Shown: piece after piece, positions 24,772 to 33,848 of the stretch
Position numbering within the stretch: the stretch's first letter is position 1
How the letters are laid out: each line of letters starts with the position of its first letter
NCBI GenBank assembly: GCA_035710745.1
Contig: DASTCX010000007.1
Coordinates: forward strand, 1 to 64,000
Length of the DNA stretch: 64,000 nucleotides
Direction: 5' to 3'
Origin: Candidatus Eremiobacteraceae bacterium
GTDB lineage: Bacteria; Vulcanimicrobiota; Vulcanimicrobiia; Eremiobacterales; Eremiobacteraceae
Translations under genes and position numbers: made by a program
The notes under the pieces: model-generated
What the model saw: only the letters and a program-made list of their open reading frames with translations
Told to the model about the DNA's origin: nothing
The model's database searches: none

Positions 24772-27573
24772 ATGATCGGGCGCTCGATCCGGTGCCGGAC
24801 ATTCGTCGGGCGGCGCAAAGAGCTCGCCGAGCTCGACGACGCCCGCAAGTGGCTTTCGAAGAGCAGCGGCTCGTTCGTTTTGGTCACGGGTGAAGCCGGA
24901 ATCGGCAAGACGCGCCTGCTCAACGAGTTCCTCGGCTTAGCGCACGCCCGGCGCGCGAGGAACGTCGTCAATACCGAGTGTCTGCAACGCGCACAGCAGC
25001 CGCTCGGGCCGGTACGCGCGCTCGTGCGTGCGCTCGTACAGCTCGTCGCGCTCGCCGATATGCCGCCTCCGGTCCTGCGCGCCCTCGTCCAGGTCATGCC
25101 CGAAGAATTGCCGCGCGATCTCGTCGACGAGCACGCGCGGTTCGCGCTCGAAAAGGACCAGCTCTTCGCATCGCTTCTCGCGTTTCTCAAACTCATCTGC
25201 GCGAAGCGCGCGACGCTCTTGACGATCGAGGACATCCATTGGTCGGACGAGTCGACGATCGACTTCCTCTCGTACCTCGTCAATCGCATGGAGTCGATGC
25301 GACTGCTCGTCGTCGCGACGTGCCGCGCCGACGAGCTCGAGCGAGACGAGCGACTGCTCGCGTCGATGTCGCAGATGTTCCGTGCTCGGTGCATCCGCCG
25401 CGTCATCCTCGACCCGTTGCCGTCGGCCGAGATCAGGGCCGTGGTCGACGGAACGCTCGATGGGCGCGGTACGCTGCCCGAGCCGATCATCCGCGACATC
25501 GAACAGCGCAGCGAGGGCAACCCGTTCTTCGCCGAAGAGCTCGTCAAGCATTACGTCGAGCGGGGTTCGCCTATCCGGCCGGCCTCAAACCTTCCCCTGT
25601 CTATTCGCGCGAGTATCGCGCAGCGTCTCGTCGTGTTGACGCCGGACGAGCGGGCCATCATCTCGTGCGCCGCGGTGCTCGGCCAGCGCTTCGATCCCGC
25701 GCTGCTCGCCATCGTCGTGGATCGCGAACCCGGAGCGATCGTTCCGACGTTGCGCAAGGCGCAGGACCTCGATCTCATCACCGATGACGGCCAGAGGCGG
25801 CTCAGCGTGCGGTTCCGACACGCGCTGACGCGCCAGACGATCTACGACAGCGTTCCGGCGTTCGAAGCGCGATCGCTTCACCTGAAGATCCTCGTCACGC
25901 TCGAAGCGGATCACGACTCTGACACCTACGTCGAGGAACGCGCGTACCACGCGTGGGCCGCCGGCGACGCGGCGAAGACCGTGCGCTACAACGAGCGCGC
26001 CGGCGAGGCGGCGTTCTCGCTGCGCGCGTTGCCCGAGGCCCTGACCTGTTTCCAGCGTGCGTTGGCGTCGTCGAGCAATCCGGACGATGAGGCTCGTATC
26101 CTTGGCCGCATCGGCGCGATCGAACGCGTCCAGGGGCACTCGCAGGCGGCACGCGACGTCCTCGAAGCGGCGCTCGCGATCCGGTTGGAACGCAAGGAAG
26201 TCGATGCCGCCGCTTCGCTCGTCGCGAGCATCGCCGGGCAACGTTATAATGTCGGGGATCACGGAGCGCTCGCGTACGCTGAAAGCTTTCTCGCCGAGTG
26301 CGGGCCCTCGATCGGGTCGCAGGCGCGCGACAATCTCATCGTCGTCGCGGCTCGCATCGCATGCGCTCTCTGCGACTTTCACGCGGCCGAGCGGCTCCTC
26401 GAAGCGATGTCAGACCCCGAAGCGCTCGCACCCGGTGCGCGCCAGAACTACCTCATCGTGCAGCTCATGCGACACTCCCATTCCGGCGAAGCCACGGAAT
26501 GGAAACGGTCGGCGGCACAGGTCGACTCGCTGCTCCCCCAACTCGCTCCTGAGTCCGTCGTCGCCGTCGAGGCGGCACTCGCGATGACCGGCATTTATCT
26601 CGGCGTGAACGAACACGTCGAGATGGCGCTCGATCGTGCAGAACGGGTCGAGCGCGACTGGGGCTTCCGTGGCCAGCGCCTCTATGCGCTCGCGACGAAG
26701 GCCGAGTATCTGTTCCAGCGCGGACGTATCGACGAGGCTCGGATGTGCGTCGATGAAGTCGCCCGAAATCAGGATTTTCGGCCAGCGCGCCGCGTCGGAG
26801 CGCTCGTCGCCGCACGCATCTCGGCCGCGTCGGGAGATGCTGCGTTGTGGAACCGTTTTGACGCTGAGGTCCTTCGCGAAGCTCGCGACAAACTCGAAGA
26901 TCCGGACTGCGTCTATATCCTCGGTTCCTATGCCGCGCTTCGCGCGGCGACCGGCGATCTCGATGCAGCCCGGGCCGATCTGCGAGCTGCGATCGCATCT
27001 GTCGCGATCGCAGCGCCGGAAGCGATGTACATCATGCTGGACGCGGTGCGCCTGCTCGATCTCGATCAGCTCACGCCGGTTCGCCGCCTCATCGAGAAAC
27101 GAGTCGACTCCACCCTCCCGACACTCAGCGCGAATGCCAAGCTGGGCGCGGCGATCATCGCGGCGCGGCAAGGTCGCACCGACGAGGCAGTATCGCTCGC
27201 CTCCGATGCGGCCGCGCTCTATGCGGGTCTGGGCTGGCCCATGCTCGAGGCGCGGGCGCTCGAGGTCTGCGGTCAGACGGAAGCTGCGCGCGCGATCTAT
27301 CTAAGCCACGGCGCCACCGCCGATGCGCGCCGGCTCGCTGATTCGGCCGCCCCCATGAACGAAGCAGTCGCTGATGCGCTATCGTCGCGCGAACGCGAAG
27401 TCGCCGAACTCGTCGCACGCGGTTTGCGAAATTCCGAAATCGCCAAGCGCTTGAGCATCGGCAATAAGACCGTCGAAAAGCACCTCGCCTCGGTGTTCGG
27501 GAAACTCGGGGTGCGGTCGCGTTCCGAGGTTGTCGCGCACATGGCCGCTTCGCGCGACCGGGCCGCGAACTGA
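24772..27573 (+). CDS. LuxR-family regulator with ATPase domain (LAL/MalT-like)
   Basis: 933 aa. Residues 10-25 hold the FVGRRKELAELDDA box that begins the STAND/AAA ATPase. Walker A is GEAGIGKT (40-47) and Walker B TLLTIEDIHWSDES. About 380-860 is TPR-like helices. The C-terminal 65 residues are a LuxR helix-turn-helix (SSREREVAELVARGLRNSEI, then IGNKTVEKHLASVFGKLGV). Such proteins are ATP-dependent activators, with ligand sensing through the helical repeats. The target is not evident. The gene lies divergent from the propeller lipoprotein at 23499, with 256 bp between them. That interval contains only GTCAGGC-21 nt-GCCTGAC around 24584-24616, of unclear role. Confidence 0.9.
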   Translation: MIGRSIRCRTFVGRRKELAELDDARKWLSKSSGSFVLVTGEAGIGKTRLLNEFLGLAHARRARNVVNTECLQRAQQPLGPVRALVRALVQLVALADMPPPVLRALVQVMPEELPRDLVDEHARFALEKDQLFASLLAFLKLICAKRATLLTIEDIHWSDESTIDFLSYLVNRMESMRLLVVATCRADELERDERLLASMSQMFRARCIRRVILDPLPSAEIRAVVDGTLDGRGTLPEPIIRDIEQRSEGNPFFAEELVKHYVERGSPIRPASNLPLSIRASIAQRLVVLTPDERAIISCAAVLGQRFDPALLAIVVDREPGAIVPTLRKAQDLDLITDDGQRRLSVRFRHALTRQTIYDSVPAFEARSLHLKILVTLEADHDSDTYVEERAYHAWAAGDAAKTVRYNERAGEAAFSLRALPEALTCFQRALASSSNPDDEARILGRIGAIERVQGHSQAARDVLEAALAIRLERKEVDAAASLVASIAGQRYNVGDHGALAYAESFLAECGPSIGSQARDNLIVVAARIACALCDFHAAERLLEAMSDPEALAPGARQNYLIVQLMRHSHSGEATEWKRSAAQVDSLLPQLAPESVVAVEAALAMTGIYLGVNEHVEMALDRAERVERDWGFRGQRLYALATKAEYLFQRGRIDEARMCVDEVARNQDFRPARRVGALVAARISAASGDAALWNRFDAEVLREARDKLEDPDCVYILGSYAALRAATGDLDAARADLRAAIASVAIAAPEAMYIMLDAVRLLDLDQLTPVRRLIEKRVDSTLPTLSANAKLGAAIIAARQGRTDEAVSLASDAAALYAGLGWPMLEARALEVCGQTEAARAIYLSHGATADARRLADSAAPMNEAVADALSSREREVAELVARGLRNSEIAKRLSIGNKTVEKHLASVFGKLGVRSRSEVVAHMAASRDRAAN

Positions 27574-27715
27574 CTAGAGCCCACAGGTAGGGTTTCCACC
27601 CATACCCGTACGTCGGCATCTCATCTATCATCTCGATGAAGGTCTGCGATGCGATCGCGCAAGCCGGCCTTGCGTTAGGAACCGTAGCGACTCGCGGCCC
27701 GGACGCCAAGGTCCA

Positions 27716-27752
27716 CGGCCGGTCCAACGGCGTTTTCGTCGTGGACCGGCCG
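27716..27752. repeat. 11-bp perfect inverted repeat in a gene-free stretch
   Basis: CGGCCGGTCCA-15 nt-TGGACCGGCCG. It lies in the 280-bp interval between the LuxR-type regulator and the broken GYD gene. The nearest T-run is inside the loop, and none follows the stem in either direction, so it is not a standard terminator. The interval otherwise holds one short open frame (27636-27821) without recognisable sequence. Confidence 0.5.
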
Positions 27753-27902
27753 CGTCGTGTCGCGGTTCGACCGCTTCATCATCGAACGTGTGCTCCGGAT
27801 GCATCTCCCTTCGAGCGTTGAACCGATGGGGATAAGGAAGGGGTGACATCCGCATGCCCAAGTATCTCGTCCAAGGCAGTTATTCGGTCGACGGCCATAA
27901 AG

Positions 27903-28893
27903 TGTACTCCCTACAGACCTGGGGTACTCTTTTCGGCCAACCTCTGGAAGGGCGTCCGTCCACCGATCGCGGTGTGCGGACGCTCGGTGTTGTAGTAGTT
28001 GACGTAGTTGGTGAGCGCATCGGCGCGCGCCTCTAGGGTGCCGTACGCTCGACCCTTGAGTGCCTCATCGGTAATCGTGCGGATCCATCGTTCGACCTTG
28101 CCGTTGGTCTGCGGGCGCCGTGGCCGGATGAGGATATGACGCATGCCCAGCAGTTGGCACGTATCGCGCCAATACGCTGACGTGTAGCACGGTCCACGAT
28201 CGGTCATGATGCGCTGGGCGCCGATGCCGATGCTCGCGAACCACTGCTGCGCCCGCTCGAGGAAGCCGGTGGATGTGCCCGCCAACTCGTTCGGATGGAT
28301 CTCGGCATAGCCGATGCGCGTGCAGTCATCGATCGCGACGTGCAGGCATTCATAGCCAGGCCCGCGCCGACGCCGATGCGGGTCGTCATACAGGCCTAAC
28401 GTGCCGAGTTTTTTGACGTCGACGTGGATGAGCGCACCCGGCGTTGTATGCTCGTAGCGGACCACCGGGAGGCGGTCCTTGGAGGCAAGTCGGTTGATGC
28501 CGTACCGCTTGAGCACTTTGTAGACGGTCGAGGGTGCCATGTGCAGCTCGAAGGCAAGTCGGTTCGGTCCGATGCGGCGTGCTTGGCGGGCAGCGATGAT
28601 CCGCTGTTCAATCTCGGGGGTCAGTCGACGTGGCTGGCGGCGCGGTCGTGATGACCGGCTCTGGACGCTGTCGCGCCGCAACCAGCGGTACACCGTGTGC
28701 TTGGATACCTGGTACTTAGCCTGGATCGCGCGGACGAGCATGCCGGCTCGTCGATCGGCGACGATGTCGGCGCGAATCGCAGCAGCATCCCAACGAGTGG
28801 TATAATGCATGAGGAGCCCTCCGGGTGGTGTGTGTTCACAACAACACCGTTCCGGAAGGGCTCTCTTCGTACCTCAGGTGTGTGGGGAGTACA
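27903..28893 (-). mobile_element. IS481-family insertion sequence, complete, 991 bp
   Basis: Bounded by imperfect terminal inverted repeats starting TGTACTCCC; 22 of the first 25 positions match between the ends. Flanked by the direct repeat ATAAAG at 27897-27902 and 28894-28899, a 6-bp target duplication. Length, TGT ends and single transposase fit IS481. Both ends and the transposase catalytic residues are intact, so the copy may still be mobile. It splits a GYD-domain gene. Confidence 0.93.
27911..28810 (-). CDS. IS481-family transposase
   Basis: 299 aa, ATG preceded by GGAGGG. The N-terminal part (about 15-110) holds two helix-turn-helix units (MLVRAIQAKYQVSKHTVYRW; RRIGPNRLAFELHMAPSTVY). 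The rve/DDE core follows. The catalytic triad is visible as IHVDVKKLG, MTDRGPCYTS and TNGKVERWIRT, and the end has YYNTERPHTAIGGRTPFQRL. The frame is uninterrupted, and its stop codon falls inside the left terminal repeat. It cuts and joins DNA at the element ends. Confidence 0.95.
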   Translation of the reverse strand: MHYTTRWDAAAIRADIVADRRAGMLVRAIQAKYQVSKHTVYRWLRRDSVQSRSSRPRRQPRRLTPEIEQRIIAARQARRIGPNRLAFELHMAPSTVYKVLKRYGINRLASKDRLPVVRYEHTTPGALIHVDVKKLGTLGLYDDPHRRRRGPGYECLHVAIDDCTRIGYAEIHPNELAGTSTGFLERAQQWFASIGIGAQRIMTDRGPCYTSAYWRDTCQLLGMRHILIRPRRPQTNGKVERWIRTITDEALKGRAYGTLEARADALTNYVNYYNTERPHTAIGGRTPFQRLAEKSTPGL

Positions 28894-29174
28894 ATAAAGG
28901 ACTGCTCAAACAGGGCGGATCCGCGCGTCGCGAAGCGATCGGCAAACTGTTGGAGAGCGTCGGCGGACGGCTCGAATCCCTGTATTTCGCGTTCGGTGCG
29001 GACGACTTCATCATCATCGGCGAGTTGCCCGATAACGTCAGCGCGAGCGCCGTCGCCTTGAACGCAGCCGCGAGCGGCGCGGTCTCGAACGTCCGCACGA
29101 CCGTGTTGTTGACGCCTGAAGAAGTCGACCAGGTCGCGAAGAAGTCGGTCGTCTACAAGCCGCCGACGACCTAG

Positions 29175-29591
29175 TCACGAGTCGTCCCAACCGTTCAGCG
29201 CCGGCTTCAAATCGACGATGGGCGTGCCGTCGATCGCCTCGAGCGGTCCGACACGCAGACGGCGCCCGTCGATCTCTCGCACGACGACGCGATGCAGCCC
29301 GATCGGATTCGGCCGGTCGGGCGAACGCGTGTCGAAGACGCCGGTGAGTGGACTGTTCGCATCGCCGCGGGGATGCACTTTCAGTTCGTCGCGGCGAGCG
29401 AGATGCAGCCATGTGATGACGATGACATCGTCGCCTGGCGAAATCCCCTCGATGCCGTCGGCGGCATCGGCCTCGATCTCGAGCCACGCATCCGGCGCTC
29501 CCTCGCGACCTTGCTTCGGTCCGTCGCCTCGCCGCTTGATCGTCGATCGGACGACGCCGATCGGGCGTATTTCGAACGCGCCTTGGGTCAT
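29175..29591 (-). CDS. trmO: TrmO-like tRNA-Thr A37 methyltransferase
   Basis: 138 aa, matching the single-domain TsaA/UPF0066 fold. Conserved parts: IRPIGVVRSTIKRR at the start, the strand VIVITWLHLARRDEL, and the signature FDTRSPDRPNPIGLHRVVV, which contributes to the S-adenosylmethionine site. In E. coli the family member methylates t6A37 of tRNA-Thr(GGU), and the same role is inferred here. The C-terminal accessory domain of the longer E. coli enzyme is absent, as in many shorter homologues. Its ATG overlaps the stop of the isochorismatase-family gene (ATGA), so the two are co-translated. It ends one base from the end of the broken GYD gene on the other strand. Confidence 0.9.
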   Translation of the reverse strand: MTQGAFEIRPIGVVRSTIKRRGDGPKQGREGAPDAWLEIEADAADGIEGISPGDDVIVITWLHLARRDELKVHPRGDANSPLTGVFDTRSPDRPNPIGLHRVVVREIDGRRLRVGPLEAIDGTPIVDLKPALNGWDDS

Positions 29592-30172
29592 GCTTTTAGC
29601 TTCGCGACGATCTCGTCCGTCGTGCCGATCTCACCGATACGCGGGAATATGCGGTTCAGCGTATTCTTATGCGCATCTTCGAAGAGATCGGTCATCGCAT
29701 CCGAGGCGAAGGTCAGGTTGTAGCCGCGTTCGAACGCGTCGCGCGCCGTCGACTCGACGCCGATGCTCGTCGCGATCCCGCACATGACGATGCCCGTCAC
29801 CTTTCGCCGACGCAGCTGCAGGTCGAGCTCCGTGCCGTAAAACGCGCCCCATTGGCGCTTCGTGATGAAGATGTCGGTCGCCGGATCCGCTTCCAAGTCG
29901 TCGGCGAGTTTCGCGAAGTCGGGCGTCGGCGTTCTGGGCGGCGGCTTCGCTTCGGCGCGCGGCGCGAGCATGATCTCCGGGCGCCATTCGACGTTGACGA
30001 GGACGACCGGCTTGGCGGCTGCGCGAAACGCCTTCGCAAGGCGGCTGCACTGCTCGACGATTCCGGCCGTCGGCTGGAAGGTCTGCAAGCCGATGACGCT
30101 GCGTTGGATATCGATGACGACGAGCGCGGTTCGCTCATCGAGGGCCGTGACCGGCATGTCCTGACCTCCCAT
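29588..30172 (-). CDS. Isochorismatase-family hydrolase
   Basis: 194 aa, a typical single alpha/beta domain. The catalytic Asp is in LVVIDIQ (about residue 21) and the Lys in FITKRQWGAF. The third position, normally Cys in amidases of this family (CVxxT), reads SIGVESTARDA, with Gly. Such Gly variants occur in family members that act on isochorismate or that are uncharacterised, so a nicotinamidase assignment would be unsafe. The preferred annotated start may be the internal Met six residues in. It forms a two-gene unit with trmO. Substrate unknown, cytoplasmic. Confidence 0.87.
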   Translation of the reverse strand: MGGQDMPVTALDERTALVVIDIQRSVIGLQTFQPTAGIVEQCSRLAKAFRAAAKPVVLVNVEWRPEIMLAPRAEAKPPPRTPTPDFAKLADDLEADPATDIFITKRQWGAFYGTELDLQLRRRKVTGIVMCGIATSIGVESTARDAFERGYNLTFASDAMTDLFEDAHKNTLNRIFPRIGEIGTTDEIVAKLKA

Positions 30173-30185
30173 CGTTATGCGAAGC

Positions 30186-30968
30186 TTAGTGTATGAACAT
30201 GAAGACGATTCCGAGGGCCATGATGAGACCGCCGCTGAGCACCTCGCCGTAACGCTCGAGCGGGCCGATGCTCAACTGCTGGAGCCCGCTTGCAGAGGCG
30301 ACGCAGAGCGCGACGTACGTCGCGATGGTCGACACGGCGAAAACGGCGGACATGAGCGCGATGAGCCCCGGGCCGAATCGCGAAGCGGCGAAGAACGCGG
30401 GAATGCCTTCGACCATCGGTGATGAGCCGAGTATGAGGAGTAGCGCCGTACGCGACGACGTCGTGTGCTCGTGCTCGTGCTCGGGCGGCGAATCGGCGAC
30501 GACGGCTGCGGCTTCATGCCAATCCGCAGGCGCGTGCGTATGCCAGTGCGCGTGGATAAGGCTCCCATGCCGGTGCCGGTGTGCGTGCCCGCGTCGCGCG
30601 CTAGGATCCGCAACGGCCTCGGCCGCCCACGAGGCGCCTTCGGCGCGAAGTTCGCGCAGCGCGCCTACGACCACCCATGCGCCGAAGATGATGAGCGCCC
30701 AACTCGTGACGAGGTCGACCGCTCGGCCGAATCGCTCCGCGAACAACGCGCCCGCGATCCAGACCGACAGCGCGATGACGAGCGTCGAAAAGGTGTGGCC
30801 GATGCCGGCGATCGCCGCCGTGCGCGCGGTTTGCGAGCGCGTCCACCCTTGCCGGCGTGCGAGCAGAGCGATCGGCACCCAATGGTCGGGGACCAGCGTG
30901 TGGAGAACGCCGACCGCTGCGACGGCGATGACGAGCAGGGCAGGCGTCGCGGAAGTTAGGGACGGCAC
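30186..30968 (-). CDS. NicO/RcnA-like transporter with His-rich loop
   Basis: 260 aa with about six membrane helices. The first has GVLHTLVPDHWVPIALLARR, with the H-x4-DH pattern of nickel/cobalt (NicO/RcnA/UreH-like) transporters. Helix two has AGIGHTFSTLVIALSVW. Between helices three and four lies a long loop rich in His and Glu/His (GHAHRHRHGS, HAHWHTHAPADWH, PPEHEHEH), a common metal-binding loop of exporters in this family. The second half begins ALLLILGSSPMVEGIPAFF. Metal ion export, most likely nickel or cobalt, is inferred from family and loop. No regulator gene adjoins it. Confidence 0.85.
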   Translation of the reverse strand: MPSLTSATPALLVIAVAAVGVLHTLVPDHWVPIALLARRQGWTRSQTARTAAIAGIGHTFSTLVIALSVWIAGALFAERFGRAVDLVTSWALIIFGAWVVVGALRELRAEGASWAAEAVADPSARRGHAHRHRHGSLIHAHWHTHAPADWHEAAAVVADSPPEHEHEHTTSSRTALLLILGSSPMVEGIPAFFAASRFGPGLIALMSAVFAVSTIATYVALCVASASGLQQLSIGPLERYGEVLSGGLIMALGIVFMFIH

Positions 30969-30985
30969 GCCTCGTCCTTACGAGG

Positions 30986-33745
30986 TTAGATCCGAAGCGC
31001 CTCTTCGACCGCCTGGTCCTCGGTCATGCGCGCTCCGGAAGCGCGCAGCCTTGCGAGCTCACCCTCGCCGAGCGCGGAGCGCAGGACGGCTTCGAGCTCG
31101 TCGCGCGAGAACTGCTCGGTGTACTCGATGCTGAAACTGTTGCGTGCTAGGGTCTCGTCGAAATATCCAAGCAGCTGAGCCCCAAGCTTTGCGTCGCCTT
31201 TTTCGGCGGCGACCCGCGCGAGATGCATGATGCTGATCGCGCCGTGTGATGCGGCCTGCGCGTCGCGTGCGATCCTCAGCCCCTCTCGGGCGCGTACCCG
31301 GGCGTCGTCGAACTGTCGCAACGCGCTCAGATACGCGGCCAAGTTATTGAAGATGATAAACCTGTTCGAGCCGATCGCATCGAGGTTCTCGCCCGCGACC
31401 TCTGCCGCCCGCGCAGCGTCGCCTGTCGAAAACTCGACTTCTGCGAGATTGTTCACGACCGTCGAGCGAAGCCGGTCGTTGCCGGTCGCGCGTGCGATGG
31501 CGAGGACGTCGGCGTAAAGCGCGCGCGCTTCTTCCGTCCTGCCCGCGAAGTGGTAGTTGCGGGCCATGGCCGACTTGACGTTACCGACAGCGTTCCGGCT
31601 TCTCAGTTTTTCGGCGAGCACGAACGCTTCGTCCAGGTAGCGCTGCGCTTCGTCGTGCTGGGCCTGACGCAGACAGGTCTCGGCGATCGACCGCATCGCG
31701 TCCAACGTGCCGGCGACGTCTCCGAGTTCCCGGTTCAGCCGCAATGCGTGCTCCGCGTCTTCCCGAAGCTGGGCCCATGACGCTATCGCCAAACTCGAGA
31801 GCCGATACCGACCGAGCCACAATGCCGCGAGCGTCGCCTTCGATTTTATCTCTCCGCTTGACGCAAGCGCAGCCTCGACGCGTGCCCGCCCCTCGGCCTC
31901 GTAGCCTGCGAGGAAGTAGTATTCGTTCGTGCTCGCCGCGAGAGCAGTTCCGAGCTCGACGTCGTTTTTTTCGGCGAGCGCCCAGTCGAGCGCGGCGCGG
32001 AGGTTGTCGAGTTCGGGATCGACGCCGTTGAGCCAAGCCTTCGTCGGCATCGAGTCGCGAACCGATTCGGCGCGCTCGGCGAACTCGAGGAACCATCTCG
32101 CGTGACGCACCTGCATCGGCTCGAGCTCGCCGCTCTTCTCGAGCAGCTCGTGCGCGTACTGGCGCGTCGACTCGAGAAGACGGTAGCGCTGCTCCGATCC
32201 GGATAGCTTCGCGACGACCATCGATTTGTCGACGAGCGACTGGAGCAGGTCGAGCACGGCCCACTCTTCGATTTTCTCATCCGAGCAGATCGCCGACGCG
32301 GCGTCGAGCGACCACCCGCCGCCGAACACCGCGACGCGCCTGAAGAGTGTCCTCTCGTCGTCGGTCAACAGGTCGTAGCTCCAATCGACGAGAGCGCGCA
32401 TCGTCTGCTGGCGCGGGAGCGCCGTGCGGCTGCCACCGGTGAGGATACGGAAGCGCTCGCTGAGCTTCGACTCGAGCTGCTCGAGGCTCAGCGCCTTGAG
32501 GCGCGGAGCCGCGAGCTCGATCGCGAGCGCGATGCCGTCGAGCCGATTGCAAAGACGGGCGACGACTGGAGCGTTCTCGTCGGTAAGCCGGAACGACTCG
32601 GTCGCGGCGATCGCGCGCTCGACGAAAAGCGCTATCGCTCCGTGACGCATCGCCTCCTCAGCGCTCAGCCGTCGCGTCGCTTCCGGCACGGCAAGCGACG
32701 CGACGCGATGGACGGCCTCGCCGGCTATGCCGAGACCTTGGCGTGTCGTCGCGATGATCCGGACGTGCGGACAACTACGCAGGATAGCGTCGATAAGGCG
32801 CGCGGCCGGCTCGACGACGTGCTCGCAATTGTCGAAGATGATGAGGGCGCGGCGCGCCTTGAGCGCGTGGACGATCGCCTCGGTCATCGTCCGATTCGCG
32901 GCCTCGCTGACGTGGAAGATCGACGCGACCGTGCTCGGGATCAGATCGTTGTCGGACAGCGGTGCGAGTTCGACGAGCCAAACGCCGTCTTCGTAGCGAT
33001 CGAGCAGGTCGGCGCCGACCTGGAGCGCGAGCCGCGTCTTGCCGACGCCGCCCGCGCCGACGAGCGTGACGAGCCGATGTTTCGCGAGCAGCTCGGAAAC
33101 GTTGAGTATGTCGATATCGCGGCCGACGAAGCTCGTGATCTGCAAAGGCAGGTTGTTCGGGAGCGCTTCGAGCGAGCGGAGCGGCGGAAACTCCGAAGCG
33201 AGGCCGGGTGCGACCAGCTGATAGACTTGCTCCGGGTGCGTCAGGTCTTTGAGACGGTGCTCGCCCAGATCGCGCAGCGCCGCGCGCGGCGGCAACTCGC
33301 CCTGCGAGAGGTCGGCGCTCGCGCCCGACACGAGCACTTGGCCGCCGTGGCCTATCGCGAGAAGCCTGGCGACGCGGTTGACGGCGGGTCCGAAGTAGTC
33401 GCCATCTCGCTCGTCGGTATGCCCGGTGTGGATCGCCATGCGCACCTTGAGGCCGTCGACATCAGTCCAATCCTCGGCTTCGAGCCGCTGTTGGGCGTCG
33501 AGCGACGCGCCGATCGCGTCGGCGACGTTGTGGAACGCCGCGCAAAACGCGTCGCCCACCGTCTTGAAGACGTGGCCGTCGTGCCTTTCGATCGATGCTT
33601 GGAGGATCTCGCCGTGCCGTCGGACGGCGCCCTTCATCGCATCGCGATGACGCTCCCAGCGCTCGGTCGAACCTTCTATATCCGTGAACAGGAACGTGAC
33701 CGTGCCGGTCGGCAGGTGCTTGCGGGCTGCTATCGTCTCAGACAC
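30986..33745 (-). CDS. Adenylate-cyclase-domain regulator with NB-ARC-like ATPase and TPR
   Basis: 919 aa from GTG 33745 (MSETIAARK), chosen because homologous proteins begin just before TGTVTFLFTDIEGST and an AAAGAG site precedes it. A longer frame reaches 33820. Residues 10-190 are a class III nucleotidyl cyclase domain with the metal Asp in FTDIEGST and the second in TVGDAF. From about 205 comes an NB-ARC/STAND ATPase, with Walker A LVGAGGVGKTRLAL and Walker B RALIIFDNCEHV. TPR-like repeats follow to the end. No LuxR helix-turn-helix is present. The combination is common in high-GC soil bacteria. Cyclase activity is possible but untested, and some relatives are degenerate. Cytoplasmic. Confidence 0.87.
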   Translation of the reverse strand: MSETIAARKHLPTGTVTFLFTDIEGSTERWERHRDAMKGAVRRHGEILQASIERHDGHVFKTVGDAFCAAFHNVADAIGASLDAQQRLEAEDWTDVDGLKVRMAIHTGHTDERDGDYFGPAVNRVARLLAIGHGGQVLVSGASADLSQGELPPRAALRDLGEHRLKDLTHPEQVYQLVAPGLASEFPPLRSLEALPNNLPLQITSFVGRDIDILNVSELLAKHRLVTLVGAGGVGKTRLALQVGADLLDRYEDGVWLVELAPLSDNDLIPSTVASIFHVSEAANRTMTEAIVHALKARRALIIFDNCEHVVEPAARLIDAILRSCPHVRIIATTRQGLGIAGEAVHRVASLAVPEATRRLSAEEAMRHGAIALFVERAIAATESFRLTDENAPVVARLCNRLDGIALAIELAAPRLKALSLEQLESKLSERFRILTGGSRTALPRQQTMRALVDWSYDLLTDDERTLFRRVAVFGGGWSLDAASAICSDEKIEEWAVLDLLQSLVDKSMVVAKLSGSEQRYRLLESTRQYAHELLEKSGELEPMQVRHARWFLEFAERAESVRDSMPTKAWLNGVDPELDNLRAALDWALAEKNDVELGTALAASTNEYYFLAGYEAEGRARVEAALASSGEIKSKATLAALWLGRYRLSSLAIASWAQLREDAEHALRLNRELGDVAGTLDAMRSIAETCLRQAQHDEAQRYLDEAFVLAEKLRSRNAVGNVKSAMARNYHFAGRTEEARALYADVLAIARATGNDRLRSTVVNNLAEVEFSTGDAARAAEVAGENLDAIGSNRFIIFNNLAAYLSALRQFDDARVRAREGLRIARDAQAASHGAISIMHLARVAAEKGDAKLGAQLLGYFDETLARNSFSIEYTEQFSRDELEAVLRSALGEGELARLRASGARMTEDQAVEEALRI

Positions 33746-33848
33746 TGTCGCTCTTTCGAAGCATACGCCAGGTTCATACGCGACAACCGGAGGCTGATAG
33801 ACCAGCCCCCGCCATCGCATCGAGACTTCGCCTCGTCAACGGCGCTTC

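Larger units (their letters stand above)
27854..29174 (+). pseudogene. GYD-domain protein gene interrupted by IS481-family insertion
   Basis: The gene begins at ATG 27854 (MPKYLVQGSYSVDGHK) and resumes after the insertion at 28900 with GLLKQGGSARREAIGKLLES, ending at 29174. Removing the element and one copy of the 6-bp duplication ATAAAG restores one frame of 107 codons. The restored protein has the full GYD pattern: YFAFGADDFIIIGELPDNVS and TTVLLTPEEVDQVAKKS. GYD proteins are small ferredoxin-like-fold proteins of unknown role. The two pieces are undamaged apart from the insertion, so the event is probably recent. Three bases before the ATG lies no clear ribosome site, but GGAAGGGGTG is 10-18 bases upstream. 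Confidence 0.9.

Noticed and set aside
27636-27821. 61-codon open frame starting MKVCDAIAQAG
   Set aside because: The start resembles thiamine-diphosphate enzymes very weakly, but the rest has no similarity and no ribosome site. Not enough to call a gene or pseudogene.
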